The notes: generated by a model from the sequence alone, not told the origin. Positions 17,187 to 25,429 are shown, numbered from the stretch's first letter. The stretch: 64,000 bases of DNA from Xanthomarina sp. F2636L (GCF_026410195.1 NZ_JAPMLM010000068.1:315001-379000), one strand, 5' to 3'. Numbers and translations: made by a program.

Positions 17187-17663
17187 TTAATTCACCTGAA
17201 TAATAACAGGCAAAGTAAACGCTGTTTTTACCTGCTGTCCGCGCTTGATAGCTGGATAAATTTCAGGTAAAGAATCTAGGCTATTTCTTAGAAGTTCATC
17301 AATATTTGGAATTTCATGCCTTGTTACAGAATCCACTCTGGCTTCTAAGAAGGATAAAACTCCTTTTTCTGAGATTTGGAATTTTATATAAATGGTATCA
17401 TCAATGTTCTGAGTAACTACAATAGTGTCTCTCTGAATCCTATTGGTAATAATGGCTGTTAAGGTATTTTGAAAACAGCGTTGCTTTTCCACTTTAGAAA
17501 CATCATCGCTACAAGATGCAAAAGATGGATATTCATCCACATCGCTCCAATTAAACGTTTTTAATTCTTCATTTAAAATAGCGTCGGATGTTGTTTTCTT
17601 GACATCAAAATTATTGCAAGAAACAAGCAATAAAAAACCAAATAAAAGGTACAAATGTTTCAT
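17187..17663 (-). CDS. Lipoprotein with TonB-C-like domain, paralogous to the adjacent M56 C-terminus
   Basis: From ATG 17663 the product is 158 residues with a lipoprotein signal ending L-L-V-S-C, Cys17 being the lipid-attachment site. An earlier in-frame ATG at 17690 does not fit a signal peptide. The body contains Y-P-S-F-A-S-C, then K-Q-R-C-F-Q and I-Y-I-K-F-Q-I-S-E-K-G. It closely parallels the end of the neighbouring M56 protein (V-P-V-F-P-G-C, K-Q-C-M-S and I-A-V-Y-F-K-I-D-K-Q-G). It therefore looks like a duplicated, detached TonB-C-like domain anchored to a membrane. It lies just downstream of the M56 gene, separated by a terminator. Confidence 0.65.
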   Translation of the reverse strand: MKHLYLLFGFLLLVSCNNFDVKKTTSDAILNEELKTFNWSDVDEYPSFASCSDDVSKVEKQRCFQNTLTAIITNRIQRDTIVVTQNIDDTIYIKFQISEKGVLSFLEARVDSVTRHEIPNIDELLRNSLDSLPEIYPAIKRGQQVKTAFTLPVIIQVN

Positions 17664-17732
17664 ACACAGATTTGAACCCGAAAAGTACAATATTTTTAAT
17701 TATTCTGCATAAATGCAACTATTTAAACATAA

Positions 17733-17760
17733 AAAAACCGAAGACAAAGCTTCGGTTTTT
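17733..17760 (-). terminator. Rho-independent terminator after the M56 gene
   Basis: An 11-bp stem AAAAACCGAAG / CTTCGGTTTTT with a 6-nt loop lies 16 nt beyond the M56 stop. On the minus strand it ends in a T-run. It separates the BlaI-M56 unit from the downstream lipoprotein gene. Confidence 0.85.
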
Positions 17761-17775
17761 ATTTAAAATTTATAA

Positions 17776-19347
17776 TTACTCTTTTATTTTAAACTTTATA
17801 GGCAAATAATAAGGTACGTTTACAGCCTTCCCTTCGTGCATTCCAGGCATCATTTTTGGCAACATATTCACTACACGAAGTGCTTCATCTGCTAATTCTT
17901 GATGTGGCGCTCTGGCTTTGGCATCAGTAATATTTCCTTGTTTGTCTATTTTAAAGTAAACAGCAATTGTTACCACACCTGTTAAGTTTAAGGTATTTCC
18001 CAAATCTGTATTAAAGTTTTCGGCAACAAGATTATTAATTTGTTTACTCATGCATTGTTTCTTTTCTTCATTAGAACTTCCACTTTCACAACCTGGAAAC
18101 ACAGGAACTTGATCTATGACAGAAAATGGTACATCTTCTTTACCATCATAATCTGAAGTGTCAATCTCTTCAGGACTTTGCTCACCGATATTTCCAAAGA
18201 CTACGGTTCTTTTCACTCCTTCTTTTGATTCAACTTCATTGGACTTATAACCTTCTGGCAGTTTCTCGCTTTTTGGGTGTATGGAAAACTTCATAAATAC
18301 GGGATCCTTAGAAAAGTCCATTTCTATCCATTGACTATATTCTATATTATTATCTATGAATTCCGTCTGAGTGGCCATTTTTTCTTTCACTTCTTTAGGA
18401 TCATCTACTCCTACTGTTGAAGTAAATGTATATTTACTCAAATCCAAACCACCTTGTTGTTCAATATTCGCATTATTTTCATCAGAGCAAGATGAATAAA
18501 TTAACATCCCAAATACCATTGGAATTAATAGTGCATACCTAACTAATTGAATTTGTTTTGATTTTGATTTTTGTAACATAACGATTCGTTTTTTGATTAA
18601 TGATTCTTTAAAAAATGGATTGATGAATGATACCTGCTTGGCATGAAATACTTGCGATAACAGGTTTTGATAATATTGTGTTTTATTGTACTTAACAGCT
18701 TCGGCATCTGCACTAAATTCATGCACAACCGAAATTCTATTTTGATACATATAAATAAGCGGATTAAACCAAAATAGAACACGAAGGATTTCAAAAAACA
18801 ACATATCAAAGCTGTGTTTTTGTTTTACGTGAACCAGTTCGTGCTTAAATATGGTTTCTCGTTCTTCATTTTCTAATTGTTTTCCAATAAAAATATAATT
18901 GAAAAATGAAAAGGCATCCCGACTGTTTTCTAAATTCACAATTTGTAAATTAGATTCTTGATGTTTTTGATTGTTTTTAATTAATTGGCCTATTTTAATA
19001 ATTTTGAAGGCAAAAATCATTAACGCAAAAGCAGAGCCCATAAAGAAAAGATATATCCAAGACCACGAAAAACTTGACATTTGATTGGCGCCTTCAATTA
19101 AAACTTCATCTAAAACAACTGGATTTTGTTTTCCTATAACAACTTCTGGAAGCGTGATAATATATTGCTGTGGTACAATATTTTTAAACATCTCAATTTT
19201 TATGATTGGCAGAATAAAAGATAAAGCTGCTGTAATTAAAAGATAGGCTCTATTCCAATTAAAAAACGTTTGTTTTTTTAAGAAAACATCATAAACTATT
19301 AAAAAGAATAGTTGACATGCGATTGTTTGAATGATATAATGTGCCAT
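17776..19347 (-). CDS. M56 (BlaR1-like) membrane metallopeptidase with TonB-C domain
   Basis: The 523-residue protein has four or so N-terminal transmembrane helices (within 1-120, with another near 275) and the zinc-peptidase motif H-E-L-V-H (169-173) followed by a downstream F-S-A-D segment. After the last helix comes a periplasmic part ending in a TonB-C-like domain (about 405-523, V-P-V-F-P-G-C to Y-L-P-I-K-F). In staphylococcal BlaR1/MecR1 the M56 peptidase relays a signal to the BlaI repressor. Here the sensor is not a penicillin-binding domain, so the signal is unknown. It begins 2 nt after the BlaI-family gene, giving the standard repressor-protease operon. Confidence 0.9.
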   Translation of the reverse strand: MAHYIIQTIACQLFFLIVYDVFLKKQTFFNWNRAYLLITAALSFILPIIKIEMFKNIVPQQYIITLPEVVIGKQNPVVLDEVLIEGANQMSSFSWSWIYLFFMGSAFALMIFAFKIIKIGQLIKNNQKHQESNLQIVNLENSRDAFSFFNYIFIGKQLENEERETIFKHELVHVKQKHSFDMLFFEILRVLFWFNPLIYMYQNRISVVHEFSADAEAVKYNKTQYYQNLLSQVFHAKQVSFINPFFKESLIKKRIVMLQKSKSKQIQLVRYALLIPMVFGMLIYSSCSDENNANIEQQGGLDLSKYTFTSTVGVDDPKEVKEKMATQTEFIDNNIEYSQWIEMDFSKDPVFMKFSIHPKSEKLPEGYKSNEVESKEGVKRTVVFGNIGEQSPEEIDTSDYDGKEDVPFSVIDQVPVFPGCESGSSNEEKKQCMSKQINNLVAENFNTDLGNTLNLTGVVTIAVYFKIDKQGNITDAKARAPHQELADEALRVVNMLPKMMPGMHEGKAVNVPYYLPIKFKIKE

Positions 19348-19349
19348 AA

Positions 19350-19727
19350 TTAGTCTTTTTTGTTCATGTCTTTTAAAACCGATTCTAACTCTTGTAAACT
19401 AATATCGTTTTTCTTAACGAAAAAAGACACCATACTTTTAAAAGACCCTTGAAAATAGTTGTCTACTAAAGTGTTTAAACTTTGATTGCTATAATCTTGT
19501 TTTTTAATCAACGGATAATAAATATGTCCTTTTCCTTGTTTTTCGTAATCCACAAAACCTTTAGTCTCTAATATTCTAACTATAGTAGATACGGTGTTAT
19601 AAGCTGGTTTAGGTTCTGGTAAAACATCTATTATTTGTTTAACATTGGCTTTTTCAAGCTGCCATAACACCTGCATAATTTCTTCTTCGGCTTTGGTGAG
19701 TTGTTTGGTATGCTGCATAATAATCAA
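19350..19727 (-). CDS. BlaI/MecI/CopY-family transcriptional repressor
   Basis: This 125-residue winged-helix protein has T-K-A-E-E-E-I-M-Q-V-L-W, then a recognition helix near K-P-A-Y-N-T-V-S-T-I-V-R-I-L-E-T-K-G-F-V and a wing Y-E-K-Q-G-K-G-H-I-Y-Y-P, all family hallmarks. BlaI dimers bind inverted repeats and are inactivated by an M56 peptidase, which is the next gene. ATG 19718 (MQHTKQ) is an equally good start. Three 16-bp palindromes directly upstream (19740-19801) are probable binding sites, giving autoregulation. Confidence 0.9.
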   Translation of the reverse strand: MIIMQHTKQLTKAEEEIMQVLWQLEKANVKQIIDVLPEPKPAYNTVSTIVRILETKGFVDYEKQGKGHIYYPLIKKQDYSNQSLNTLVDNYFQGSFKSMVSFFVKKNDISLQELESVLKDMNKKD

Positions 19728-19739
19728 GAATTATTTAAA

Positions 19740-19801
19740 AACTAAAAACTTAGTTGAATACAAATATAACTAAATATTTAGTTTGAACTAATTTTTTAGT
19801 T
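19740..19801. promoter_or_regulatory. Three tandem AACTAA-N4-TTAGTT operators (BlaI-type)
   Basis: Three 16-bp inverted repeats share identical arms AACTAA and TTAGTT around 4-nt centres: 19740-19755 (centre AAAC), 19768-19783 (centre ATAT, a perfect 16-mer palindrome) and 19786-19801 (centre TTTT). They lie between the divergent BlaI gene (start 19727) and the DUF456 gene (start 19852), so they may control both. Identical arms three times in 62 bp are very unlikely by chance. Confidence 0.8.
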
Positions 19802-19851
19802 AATATTTTTGTAACAATCTTTTAATATCTTCGTCTGATAAAGAAAAATAT

Positions 19852-20361
19852 ATGGATATTGTATTATTCCTTTTTGGTTTTATGTTTATGCTATTTGGTA
19901 TTTTGGGGAGTTTTCTACCTGTTCTTCCTGGACCTCCTTTAAGTTGGATTGGCTTATTACTACTGTATTTAACTCAAGCTGTACCAACTAACTGGATGTT
20001 TTTAGGTATTACATTAACCATTGCGCTTATAGTTTTTGCATTAGATTATATTATTCCTGCTCTTGGGACTAAAAAATTTGGAGGTAGTAAATATGGCATG
20101 GTTGGTACCACCCTTGGTTTGCTTGTATCTATTATTTTTCCTGTTCTAGGCGTGTTTGGTATTATTATCTGGCCCTTTGTTGGCGCTTTTATTGGTGAGC
20201 TTTTAAACAGAACTGATTCTAAAACAGCTGCAAAAGCAGCTTTTGGTTCTTTCTTAGGTTTTTTAACAGGGACTTTTATAAAGTTTATTGTTTCTATTAT
20301 CTACTTTGGATTTTTTATTATAAAAGCTTGGGAGTACAAAAGCAGCATCTTTAGTTTTTAA
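19852..20361 (+). CDS. DUF456 membrane protein
   Basis: The 169-residue, highly hydrophobic protein has about four transmembrane segments. It carries the DUF456 pattern: G-S-F-L-P-V-L-P-G-P-P-L-S-W near the N-terminus, then A-L-D-Y-I-I-P-A-L-G-T-K-K-F-G-G-S-K, and a C-terminal G-x-F-L-G-F-L-T-G-T-F-I-K segment. The function of the family is unknown. It is divergent from the BlaI gene and shares the three operator sites, so it may belong to that regulon. Confidence 0.85.
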   Translation: MDIVLFLFGFMFMLFGILGSFLPVLPGPPLSWIGLLLLYLTQAVPTNWMFLGITLTIALIVFALDYIIPALGTKKFGGSKYGMVGTTLGLLVSIIFPVLGVFGIIIWPFVGAFIGELLNRTDSKTAAKAAFGSFLGFLTGTFIKFIVSIIYFGFFIIKAWEYKSSIFSF

Positions 20362-20369
20362 AAAGAAGA

Positions 20370-20410
20370 AACCTCATGACTCATATAAATATATATAAAG
20401 TCATGAGGTT
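20370..20410. terminator. 12-bp perfect stem-loop downstream of the DUF456 gene
   Basis: AACCTCATGACT (20370-20381) and AGTCATGAGGTT (20399-20410) form a perfect 12-bp stem around a 17-nt AT-only-like loop, 9 nt after the DUF456 stop. There is no T-run on the plus strand, so termination would be non-canonical. RNA stabilisation or processing is another possibility. Confidence 0.5.
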
Positions 20411-20503
20411 AGTGTAAATGCTATTATCAACTATTAATACTTTTGAGGGATTAATTAATATGTTGTTGATGAATCAAATATAAGATGAACATTTAAAAAA
20501 CAG

Positions 20504-20546
20504 TTACGGAAAAACCACAATATAATTACGGAAAAACCGTAATTAT
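20504..20546. repeat. Direct repeats TTACGGAAAAACC, the second inside a 10-bp inverted repeat
   Basis: TTACGGAAAAACC occurs at 20504-20516 and again at 20526-20538, a 22-bp period (about two helical turns). The second copy is part of a perfect inverted repeat ATAATTACGG / CCGTAATTAT (20522-20546) with an AAAAA loop. The site lies between two convergent genes, 75-115 bp from the stop of the response regulator gene. Related ACGGAA boxes occur at 33321-33370. It is operator-like, but no promoter is evident. Confidence 0.4.
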
Positions 20547-20620
20547 CAATAATAGCAAGGACTTTGAAAGGTTTTCTATTAACTTGAATTTAAAACTTTA
20601 ACAGTTTTGGATTATAATAC

Positions 20621-21295
20621 TTATACAAAACCCTTTTTTCTGGCTTCTTCCAACAAGGTCTCATCACTACCATCTGTAATTATAAACAATTCTTTTAAGT
20701 ATTTTTTTCGTTTTTCAATGGCACTCATGGACAAACTTATATGGTCTGTTAAACTTTTTGTTTTAATGCCTTGAGATAATAAATAAAGTATTTTCCTATT
20801 TATTTCATCTACAACAATATCATTAGAAATAGATTTTCTAATGATGCTGTTAACCGTTCCACTATAAAATGGTGGATTACTAATAACTGCTTGAAAAGCG
20901 CTTGCCAACTCTCTCGAAGTTAAGTCACTTTTAATTAGAAATCCTTCCGGGTCTATTGTTTTTACAATATTATGAACCCTGTAAGCTTCATTAAACATGG
21001 TTAGGATAACTATTTTTGCCTTAGGCATAATACTTCTAGCATATTTAGCTAAATCTTCTCCAGACGTATATTTACCATCGCTTGAAGGAGGCAAACTAAT
21101 ATCCATAAATAAAATATCGTAAGGATTTCCTAAAGCTAAGGCTTGGTTCATGAACCTTATGGACTCGTCGCAACTATTAGCTATATCAATTTTTAAATCT
21201 TGAGTCTCTTTTTTTGTAGCTAGCAATGTATTCTGATATCCTTCAATAATCATAGGATGATCGTCTGTCATTAATATGCGAATGGTTTCTTGCAT
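20621..21295 (-). CDS. Response regulator with C-terminal helix-turn-helix
   Basis: The 224-residue protein has an N-terminal receiver with acidic pair D11-D12, phospho-acceptor Asp65 in I-L-F-M-D-I-S-L-P-P and the conserved Lys in G-F-L-I-K-S. The linker leads to a C-terminal helical segment (about 160-215) with L-S-Q-G-I-K-T-K-S-L-T-D-H-I-S-L-S-M-S-A, resembling a LuxR/NarL-type recognition region but divergent from the canonical form. It starts 15 nt after the stop of the TPR histidine kinase gene, its evident partner. Confidence 0.85.
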   Translation of the reverse strand: MQETIRILMTDDHPMIIEGYQNTLLATKKETQDLKIDIANSCDESIRFMNQALALGNPYDILFMDISLPPSSDGKYTSGEDLAKYARSIMPKAKIVILTMFNEAYRVHNIVKTIDPEGFLIKSDLTSRELASAFQAVISNPPFYSGTVNSIIRKSISNDIVVDEINRKILYLLSQGIKTKSLTDHISLSMSAIEKRKKYLKELFIITDGSDETLLEEARKKGFV

Positions 21296-21310
21296 GAGGT
21301 TCTTTAGGTT

Positions 21311-23329
21311 TTAGATTGGGGCTTTTATTATAAGTTCTGTTCCAGAATCGTGGGTTGATTTTATGTCTAATTCACCATTAATTTCTTTTACTCTAGAGTA
21401 AATATTTTTTAAACCAATACCTTTTCTGGCTTTATGTACATCGAATCCTGTTCCATTGTCTGAAATCGATAAGCAAATTACATTTTTTTTCTGGTTAAAG
21501 CTAATCTGAACTTCAGCTGCATGGGCATGCTTATATATATTTTGAAGGGATTCTTGAATAATTCTATAATAGTGGATTTTTGTTTTGTTTGAAATGTCAT
21601 CCCAATCAATATTATCGTCGTTTTTTAAATCGTATTTAAGCTTGTATGCTTTTGTTTGTTTTTCTACAAGAGCTTTAATAATACTTATATAATTTGAACC
21701 AGACACAAAATCTGTGTTCAGTTCATGAGACACTTTTCGTATATCTTCTTCAATTTCTTTTAAGTCGTTTAAGTACTTTTCTCGAGTTTCTATAGCTTCT
21801 GGTTTTGAGCTCATGTTTAAGCTATCTAAACTTAATCTTATACCAAAAAGTCGTCCTAAAATACCATCGTGCATTTCTTGAGAAATCCGCTTCTTTTCAG
21901 CCACTCTAGCTTCATCAATTTTGTCTTGTTGAGATAACATTAAATTATATATCTCTTCGTTGGTTTCTTGTTGTTGTTGATTAAATTTCAACTCCTTATT
22001 TTTTGTTCTTTGATTAACAATAATATAAAGTAATAATAAAGTAAAAATTAAACCGATAGATAAAATTAACAACCAAAGCCTTTCTTTTGCTATTTGTTTA
22101 CTTCGTTCTACTATTTGATCTGTTTCAAACTCTATTCTAGCAAATTTATTTCTAATAGCTCGCTCCTTATTTTGAAGGCTATCACTTAAATTTACATATT
22201 CTGTTAAGTAAGTTTTAGCATTTGCTGCGTCTTCAATGTTCGATTTTAACATGAGCGATTGCAAAATAACATCGTTTGTATTAGTTTCTTTGGAGAGGTT
22301 ATAAGCTCTATTCGCATAAAAAAGTGCAGAATCTTTTTTTTCCAAGTCTTTATAAAATCTGGAAGCATTTAAACTCACAGACATAATACTATATGGATCA
22401 TTAATACTATCACTTATTCTATAGGCTTCAGCAAACATTTTTGCAATCTCATCTTTTTTGTAGTGTTTAGATACATGTTTTATAAAAGCATAATCCCCTA
22501 AAATGAGCGAATAATTCTTTGGCTCTTCAAGTAAAATCTCTGAATTTTTAAATAAGTGTTTATAAATATCCAAAGCTTTATCATATTGCTTTAACTCTTT
22601 GTAAATTAAGGCAATATTACTATTTGAATATAAAGTATATATAAAATTATCTTTTATTTGATCGCTATAAGTAAGTGCAGTATAGTGGTATTCAATGGCT
22701 TTATCATATAATCCTAATTCATCTGAAGCAATCCCAATTAAATTATATAATGCCCATAAATAATCTAAAGTTCTTTCTGTTTTTGGTAGGTTTTGATATA
22801 ATTTAATAGATGCTATGGCATTTTCTTCACACCCAATATAATCTCTTTGATTAAACTGAATATTAGCCATACTATACAATGATTCTGCCTCTCTTTCTTC
22901 TTCATTTAGTGCTTTAAATACTTTATAAGACGAATAATAATAGTAATAGGAACTATCTACTTGCAACTTTTCCTCATGATACCATCCTAAAACATTAGAA
23001 ATTTTACCAATAGCAAGAGAGTCTTTTAACTTCTTTGCAAGCTTTAAATTTTCATGATTTATCTGAAATGTAGAACTAAAATCTCTTTCTCTTATATAAA
23101 GTGTAGCAAGGAGCCTTTTACTTTTTAAAATGGTGGTATCTTGTTGGGTAGCCTCAGATAGTTCTATGGCGTATTTGGCAAAATGAATTCTCTCACCTGC
23201 TTCCAATGCTTTTTTAGCTAAATCTCGATAATAGTATATACTGTCTAATTGCCTATTAAAAGCCTCATTTTGTGCATTTAATGGTAGATATAGAAATAAT
23301 AAAACTATGAAGCTTATTTTTTGATACAA
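21311..23329 (-). CDS. TPR-repeat sensor histidine kinase (HisKA_3 / NarX-like)
   Basis: The 672-residue protein has a signal peptide (about 1-20), a periplasmic region of tetratricopeptide repeats (about 30-390), one transmembrane helix (about 417-439) and a coiled coil. The kinase core has H487 in R-I-S-Q-E-M-H-D-G-I-L-G-R, the H-D motif of HisKA_3 kinases, then a HATPase_c domain with N-box Q-E-S-L-Q-N and G-box D-N-G-T-G-F. It signals to the response regulator gene immediately downstream. The ligand is unknown. A -7 box and an 8-bp inverted repeat lie upstream. Confidence 0.9.
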   Translation of the reverse strand: MYQKISFIVLLFLYLPLNAQNEAFNRQLDSIYYYRDLAKKALEAGERIHFAKYAIELSEATQQDTTILKSKRLLATLYIRERDFSSTFQINHENLKLAKKLKDSLAIGKISNVLGWYHEEKLQVDSSYYYYYSSYKVFKALNEEEREAESLYSMANIQFNQRDYIGCEENAIASIKLYQNLPKTERTLDYLWALYNLIGIASDELGLYDKAIEYHYTALTYSDQIKDNFIYTLYSNSNIALIYKELKQYDKALDIYKHLFKNSEILLEEPKNYSLILGDYAFIKHVSKHYKKDEIAKMFAEAYRISDSINDPYSIMSVSLNASRFYKDLEKKDSALFYANRAYNLSKETNTNDVILQSLMLKSNIEDAANAKTYLTEYVNLSDSLQNKERAIRNKFARIEFETDQIVERSKQIAKERLWLLILSIGLIFTLLLLYIIVNQRTKNKELKFNQQQQETNEEIYNLMLSQQDKIDEARVAEKKRISQEMHDGILGRLFGIRLSLDSLNMSSKPEAIETREKYLNDLKEIEEDIRKVSHELNTDFVSGSNYISIIKALVEKQTKAYKLKYDLKNDDNIDWDDISNKTKIHYYRIIQESLQNIYKHAHAAEVQISFNQKKNVICLSISDNGTGFDVHKARKGIGLKNIYSRVKEINGELDIKSTHDSGTELIIKAPI

Positions 23330-23352
23330 TACAAGTTGATTTCAAAGTCTTT

Positions 23353-23419
23353 CAAATTTATACTTTTTTATGACATGAAAGTAATGTATTGCAGATATTG
23401 ACGAAATAATTGTCAATAT
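23353..23419 (-). promoter_or_regulatory. Promoter -7 box and inverted repeat upstream of the histidine kinase gene
   Basis: CAAATTTA at 23353-23360 reads TAAATTTG on the minus strand, a perfect match to the Bacteroidota -7 element TAnnTTTG, 24 nt before the kinase start. Upstream, ATATTGAC and GTCAATAT (23395-23402 and 23412-23419) form an 8-bp inverted repeat with a 9-nt centre, a candidate operator. No clear -33 TTG lies at standard spacing. Confidence 0.4.
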
Positions 23420-23424
23420 TAAAA

Positions 23425-23468
23425 ATAAGAATACACACCTCTTAGGGCTAAAAGGTGTATATTCTTAT
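23425..23468 (-). terminator. Rho-independent terminator after the small secreted protein gene
   Basis: A 16-bp stem with one non-Watson-Crick position (arms 23425-23440 and 23453-23468) and a 12-nt loop begins 16 nt after the stop of the 62-aa gene. On the minus strand the stem is followed by T-rich sequence (TTTTTAATA). It separates that gene from the downstream kinase operon. Confidence 0.8.
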
Positions 23469-23483
23469 GCTTTGTAGGATATT

Positions 23484-23672
23484 TTATCCTTGAGTAGGAA
23501 CTACTTTTCCTTTTCTAACGTGTCTATTAACTTCAAAATTGTATTCAAAGTTATCACTACTTGAAATAGTTTTTTCTTTAGTTGTTTTAGTTATTGCTGT
23601 ATCTTTAAGGTTAACTCCAGATACTGTTACACAAAATAATGCTACTAATAATGTGATAATTAGGGATTTCAT
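23484..23672 (-). CDS. Small secreted protein (62 aa) of unknown function
   Basis: The 62-residue product has a signal peptide (KSLIITLLVALFCVTVSG, cleavage near residue 19-20), a Thr/Lys-rich linker and a C-terminal segment E-V-N-R-H-V-R-K-G-K-V-V-P-T-Q-G. The basic R-K-G-K stretch followed by V-P-T-Q-G at the very end is a pattern I associate with short exported flavobacterial proteins, but I cannot name a family. A strong terminator just downstream and a long upstream region support a real single-gene transcript. Confidence 0.6.
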   Translation of the reverse strand: MKSLIITLLVALFCVTVSGVNLKDTAITKTTKEKTISSSDNFEYNFEVNRHVRKGKVVPTQG

Positions 23673-24106
23673 AAATTCTCAATTTTAAGTTAAAAAAATA
23701 ATTAAATGTTTAACAAGCCTTGTTCTTTACAAAACTTTAATTGAGGGAATAAATGGATAATTAATTTTTTTTTAAAACATGTATATAAACATATTTTAAA
23801 AACATGAGGGAGTCAGACAAAAACTTGTCTTAAATGGAATAATTAACCTTTTTAAGTTGAATAAATCGATTTAGGGACTTAAGAAGGGCTTCAAATATAC
23901 TCTAAGATACTAAAAAACAACCATAAACACGATAAAGTGTTAGTTTTTATCGATCAAAAGGCTTATTTGAAGTATTATCTTACAAAATAAATTAACATTT
24001 TTAATTTTACAGAAAAACAATGCTTGATAAAAAAAACATAAAAGTGTTGAAATCAGATGGTTTAAAAATCAAAAATTGTTGGTAACTTGTAAATTCAATT
24101 CTCTTT
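23673..24106. other. 434-bp intergenic region, divergent promoters
   Basis: This AT-rich region separates the small secreted protein gene (minus) from the DUF2254 gene (plus). CTTCAAATA (23889-23897) and TATTTGAAG (23964-23972) are a distant inverted pair, and ACAC-GATAAA-GTGT makes a small hairpin near 23928-23941. No reading frame with coding character is visible, and no full TTG/TAnnTTTG promoter could be placed with confidence. Confidence 0.4.
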
Positions 24107-25321
24107 ATGATATCGGTTTACAATAAATTTATAAGCTTTATAAATACCATTCAAGGAAAAATAGCCTTTTATCCAACTCTTTTTAGTATTACAGGGTTTA
24201 GTTTTGCTTTGCTCATGCTTTATCTTGAAAAAGAAGGCATTTCTGCCTTTGTTTTAGAGCATATTCCACAACTAGTTATAAATAATGCTGATACAGCAAA
24301 AACACTTTTGAGTTTTCTAACTGGTGGTATTATATCCATTATGGTATTTAGTTTTTCAATGGTGATGGTGTTATTAAATCAGGCTTCCAGCAATTTTTCT
24401 CCACGGGTTTTACCTGGTTTAATTTCCAATAGAAATCACCAATATATCTTAGGTGTTTATTTAGCGACCATTTTATATAATATTTTTACCCTTGTAGGAA
24501 TAAATCCGCAAGAAAACGATAAATACCAATTACCAGGTTTTTCGGTGCTTATTGGTATTGTTTTTACAGTTATTTGTTTGGGTGCTTTTCTATATTTTAT
24601 CCATTCTATTTCCCAAGCCATACAAGTAAACAATATTTTAGATCATATTTATAAAAAAGCAAAAAACCGTTTGGAGTCATTATTAGAGCACGAAACTGAA
24701 AAAGATCCTTGTTTCCCAGACACATCTAGCTGGAAAACGTATTACAGTTCAAAAACAGGATATTTTCAAAATATTGCTATTAATAATCTAAAGACTATAT
24801 GTACAGAACATGATATTCAATTAAAAATACTTCCTTTCCAAGGGATGTTTATTTTAAAAAACGTCCCAATTATTCAAATAAATAGAGAAGTAGAAGACGA
24901 TTTAATTAAAAATATATTTTCTAATTTCAATTTTGCAAAAGGGGAATTTGTTGAAGATAATTATGTCCTTGCTTTTAAACAAATTGCTGAAATAGGAATG
25001 AAAGCTATGTCCCCAGGAATTAACGATCCTGGAACAGCTATTAGTACTATTGATTATTTAACAGAGTTATTTGCTATTAGACTTAGAAAAAGTGATAAAA
25101 CCATCTTTAACTCCAAAGAAAACAACGCGCTTATTGAAATAACAACCATTAATTTTAAAGAATTACTTTACCAAGTTATGGTGTCTTACAGAACATACTG
25201 TAAACACGATTTAAGTTGTATTCAAAAATTATTTATCATGTTCAAATATTTACTCCTACAAGAAGCACTATTACCAGAATATCATGATGCTCTTTTAGCA
25301 GAAGCGAAATTACTATACTAA
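24107..25321 (+). CDS. DUF2254 membrane protein
   Basis: The 404-residue protein has four predicted transmembrane helices in its first 180 residues. It includes the DUF2254 core S-M-V-M-V-L-L-N-Q-A-S-S-N-F-S-P-R-V-L, then a soluble C-terminal half with the motif K-A-M-S-P-G-I-N-D-P-G-T-A (about residues 303-315), a family hallmark. The function is unknown. It appears monocistronic, with the convergent dsdA-like gene 108 nt downstream. Confidence 0.85.
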   Translation: MISVYNKFISFINTIQGKIAFYPTLFSITGFSFALLMLYLEKEGISAFVLEHIPQLVINNADTAKTLLSFLTGGIISIMVFSFSMVMVLLNQASSNFSPRVLPGLISNRNHQYILGVYLATILYNIFTLVGINPQENDKYQLPGFSVLIGIVFTVICLGAFLYFIHSISQAIQVNNILDHIYKKAKNRLESLLEHETEKDPCFPDTSSWKTYYSSKTGYFQNIAINNLKTICTEHDIQLKILPFQGMFILKNVPIIQINREVEDDLIKNIFSNFNFAKGEFVEDNYVLAFKQIAEIGMKAMSPGINDPGTAISTIDYLTELFAIRLRKSDKTIFNSKENNALIEITTINFKELLYQVMVSYRTYCKHDLSCIQKLFIMFKYLLLQEALLPEYHDALLAEAKLLY

Positions 25322-25429
25322 GACACGCTATTAACCATTAAAAATACGACTGATTTAAACCGAATTGAAAAACTATATCGATCACTACCAAAACAAAATT
25401 AAAATCTCATTTTTCTTTTAGGTACTGTA

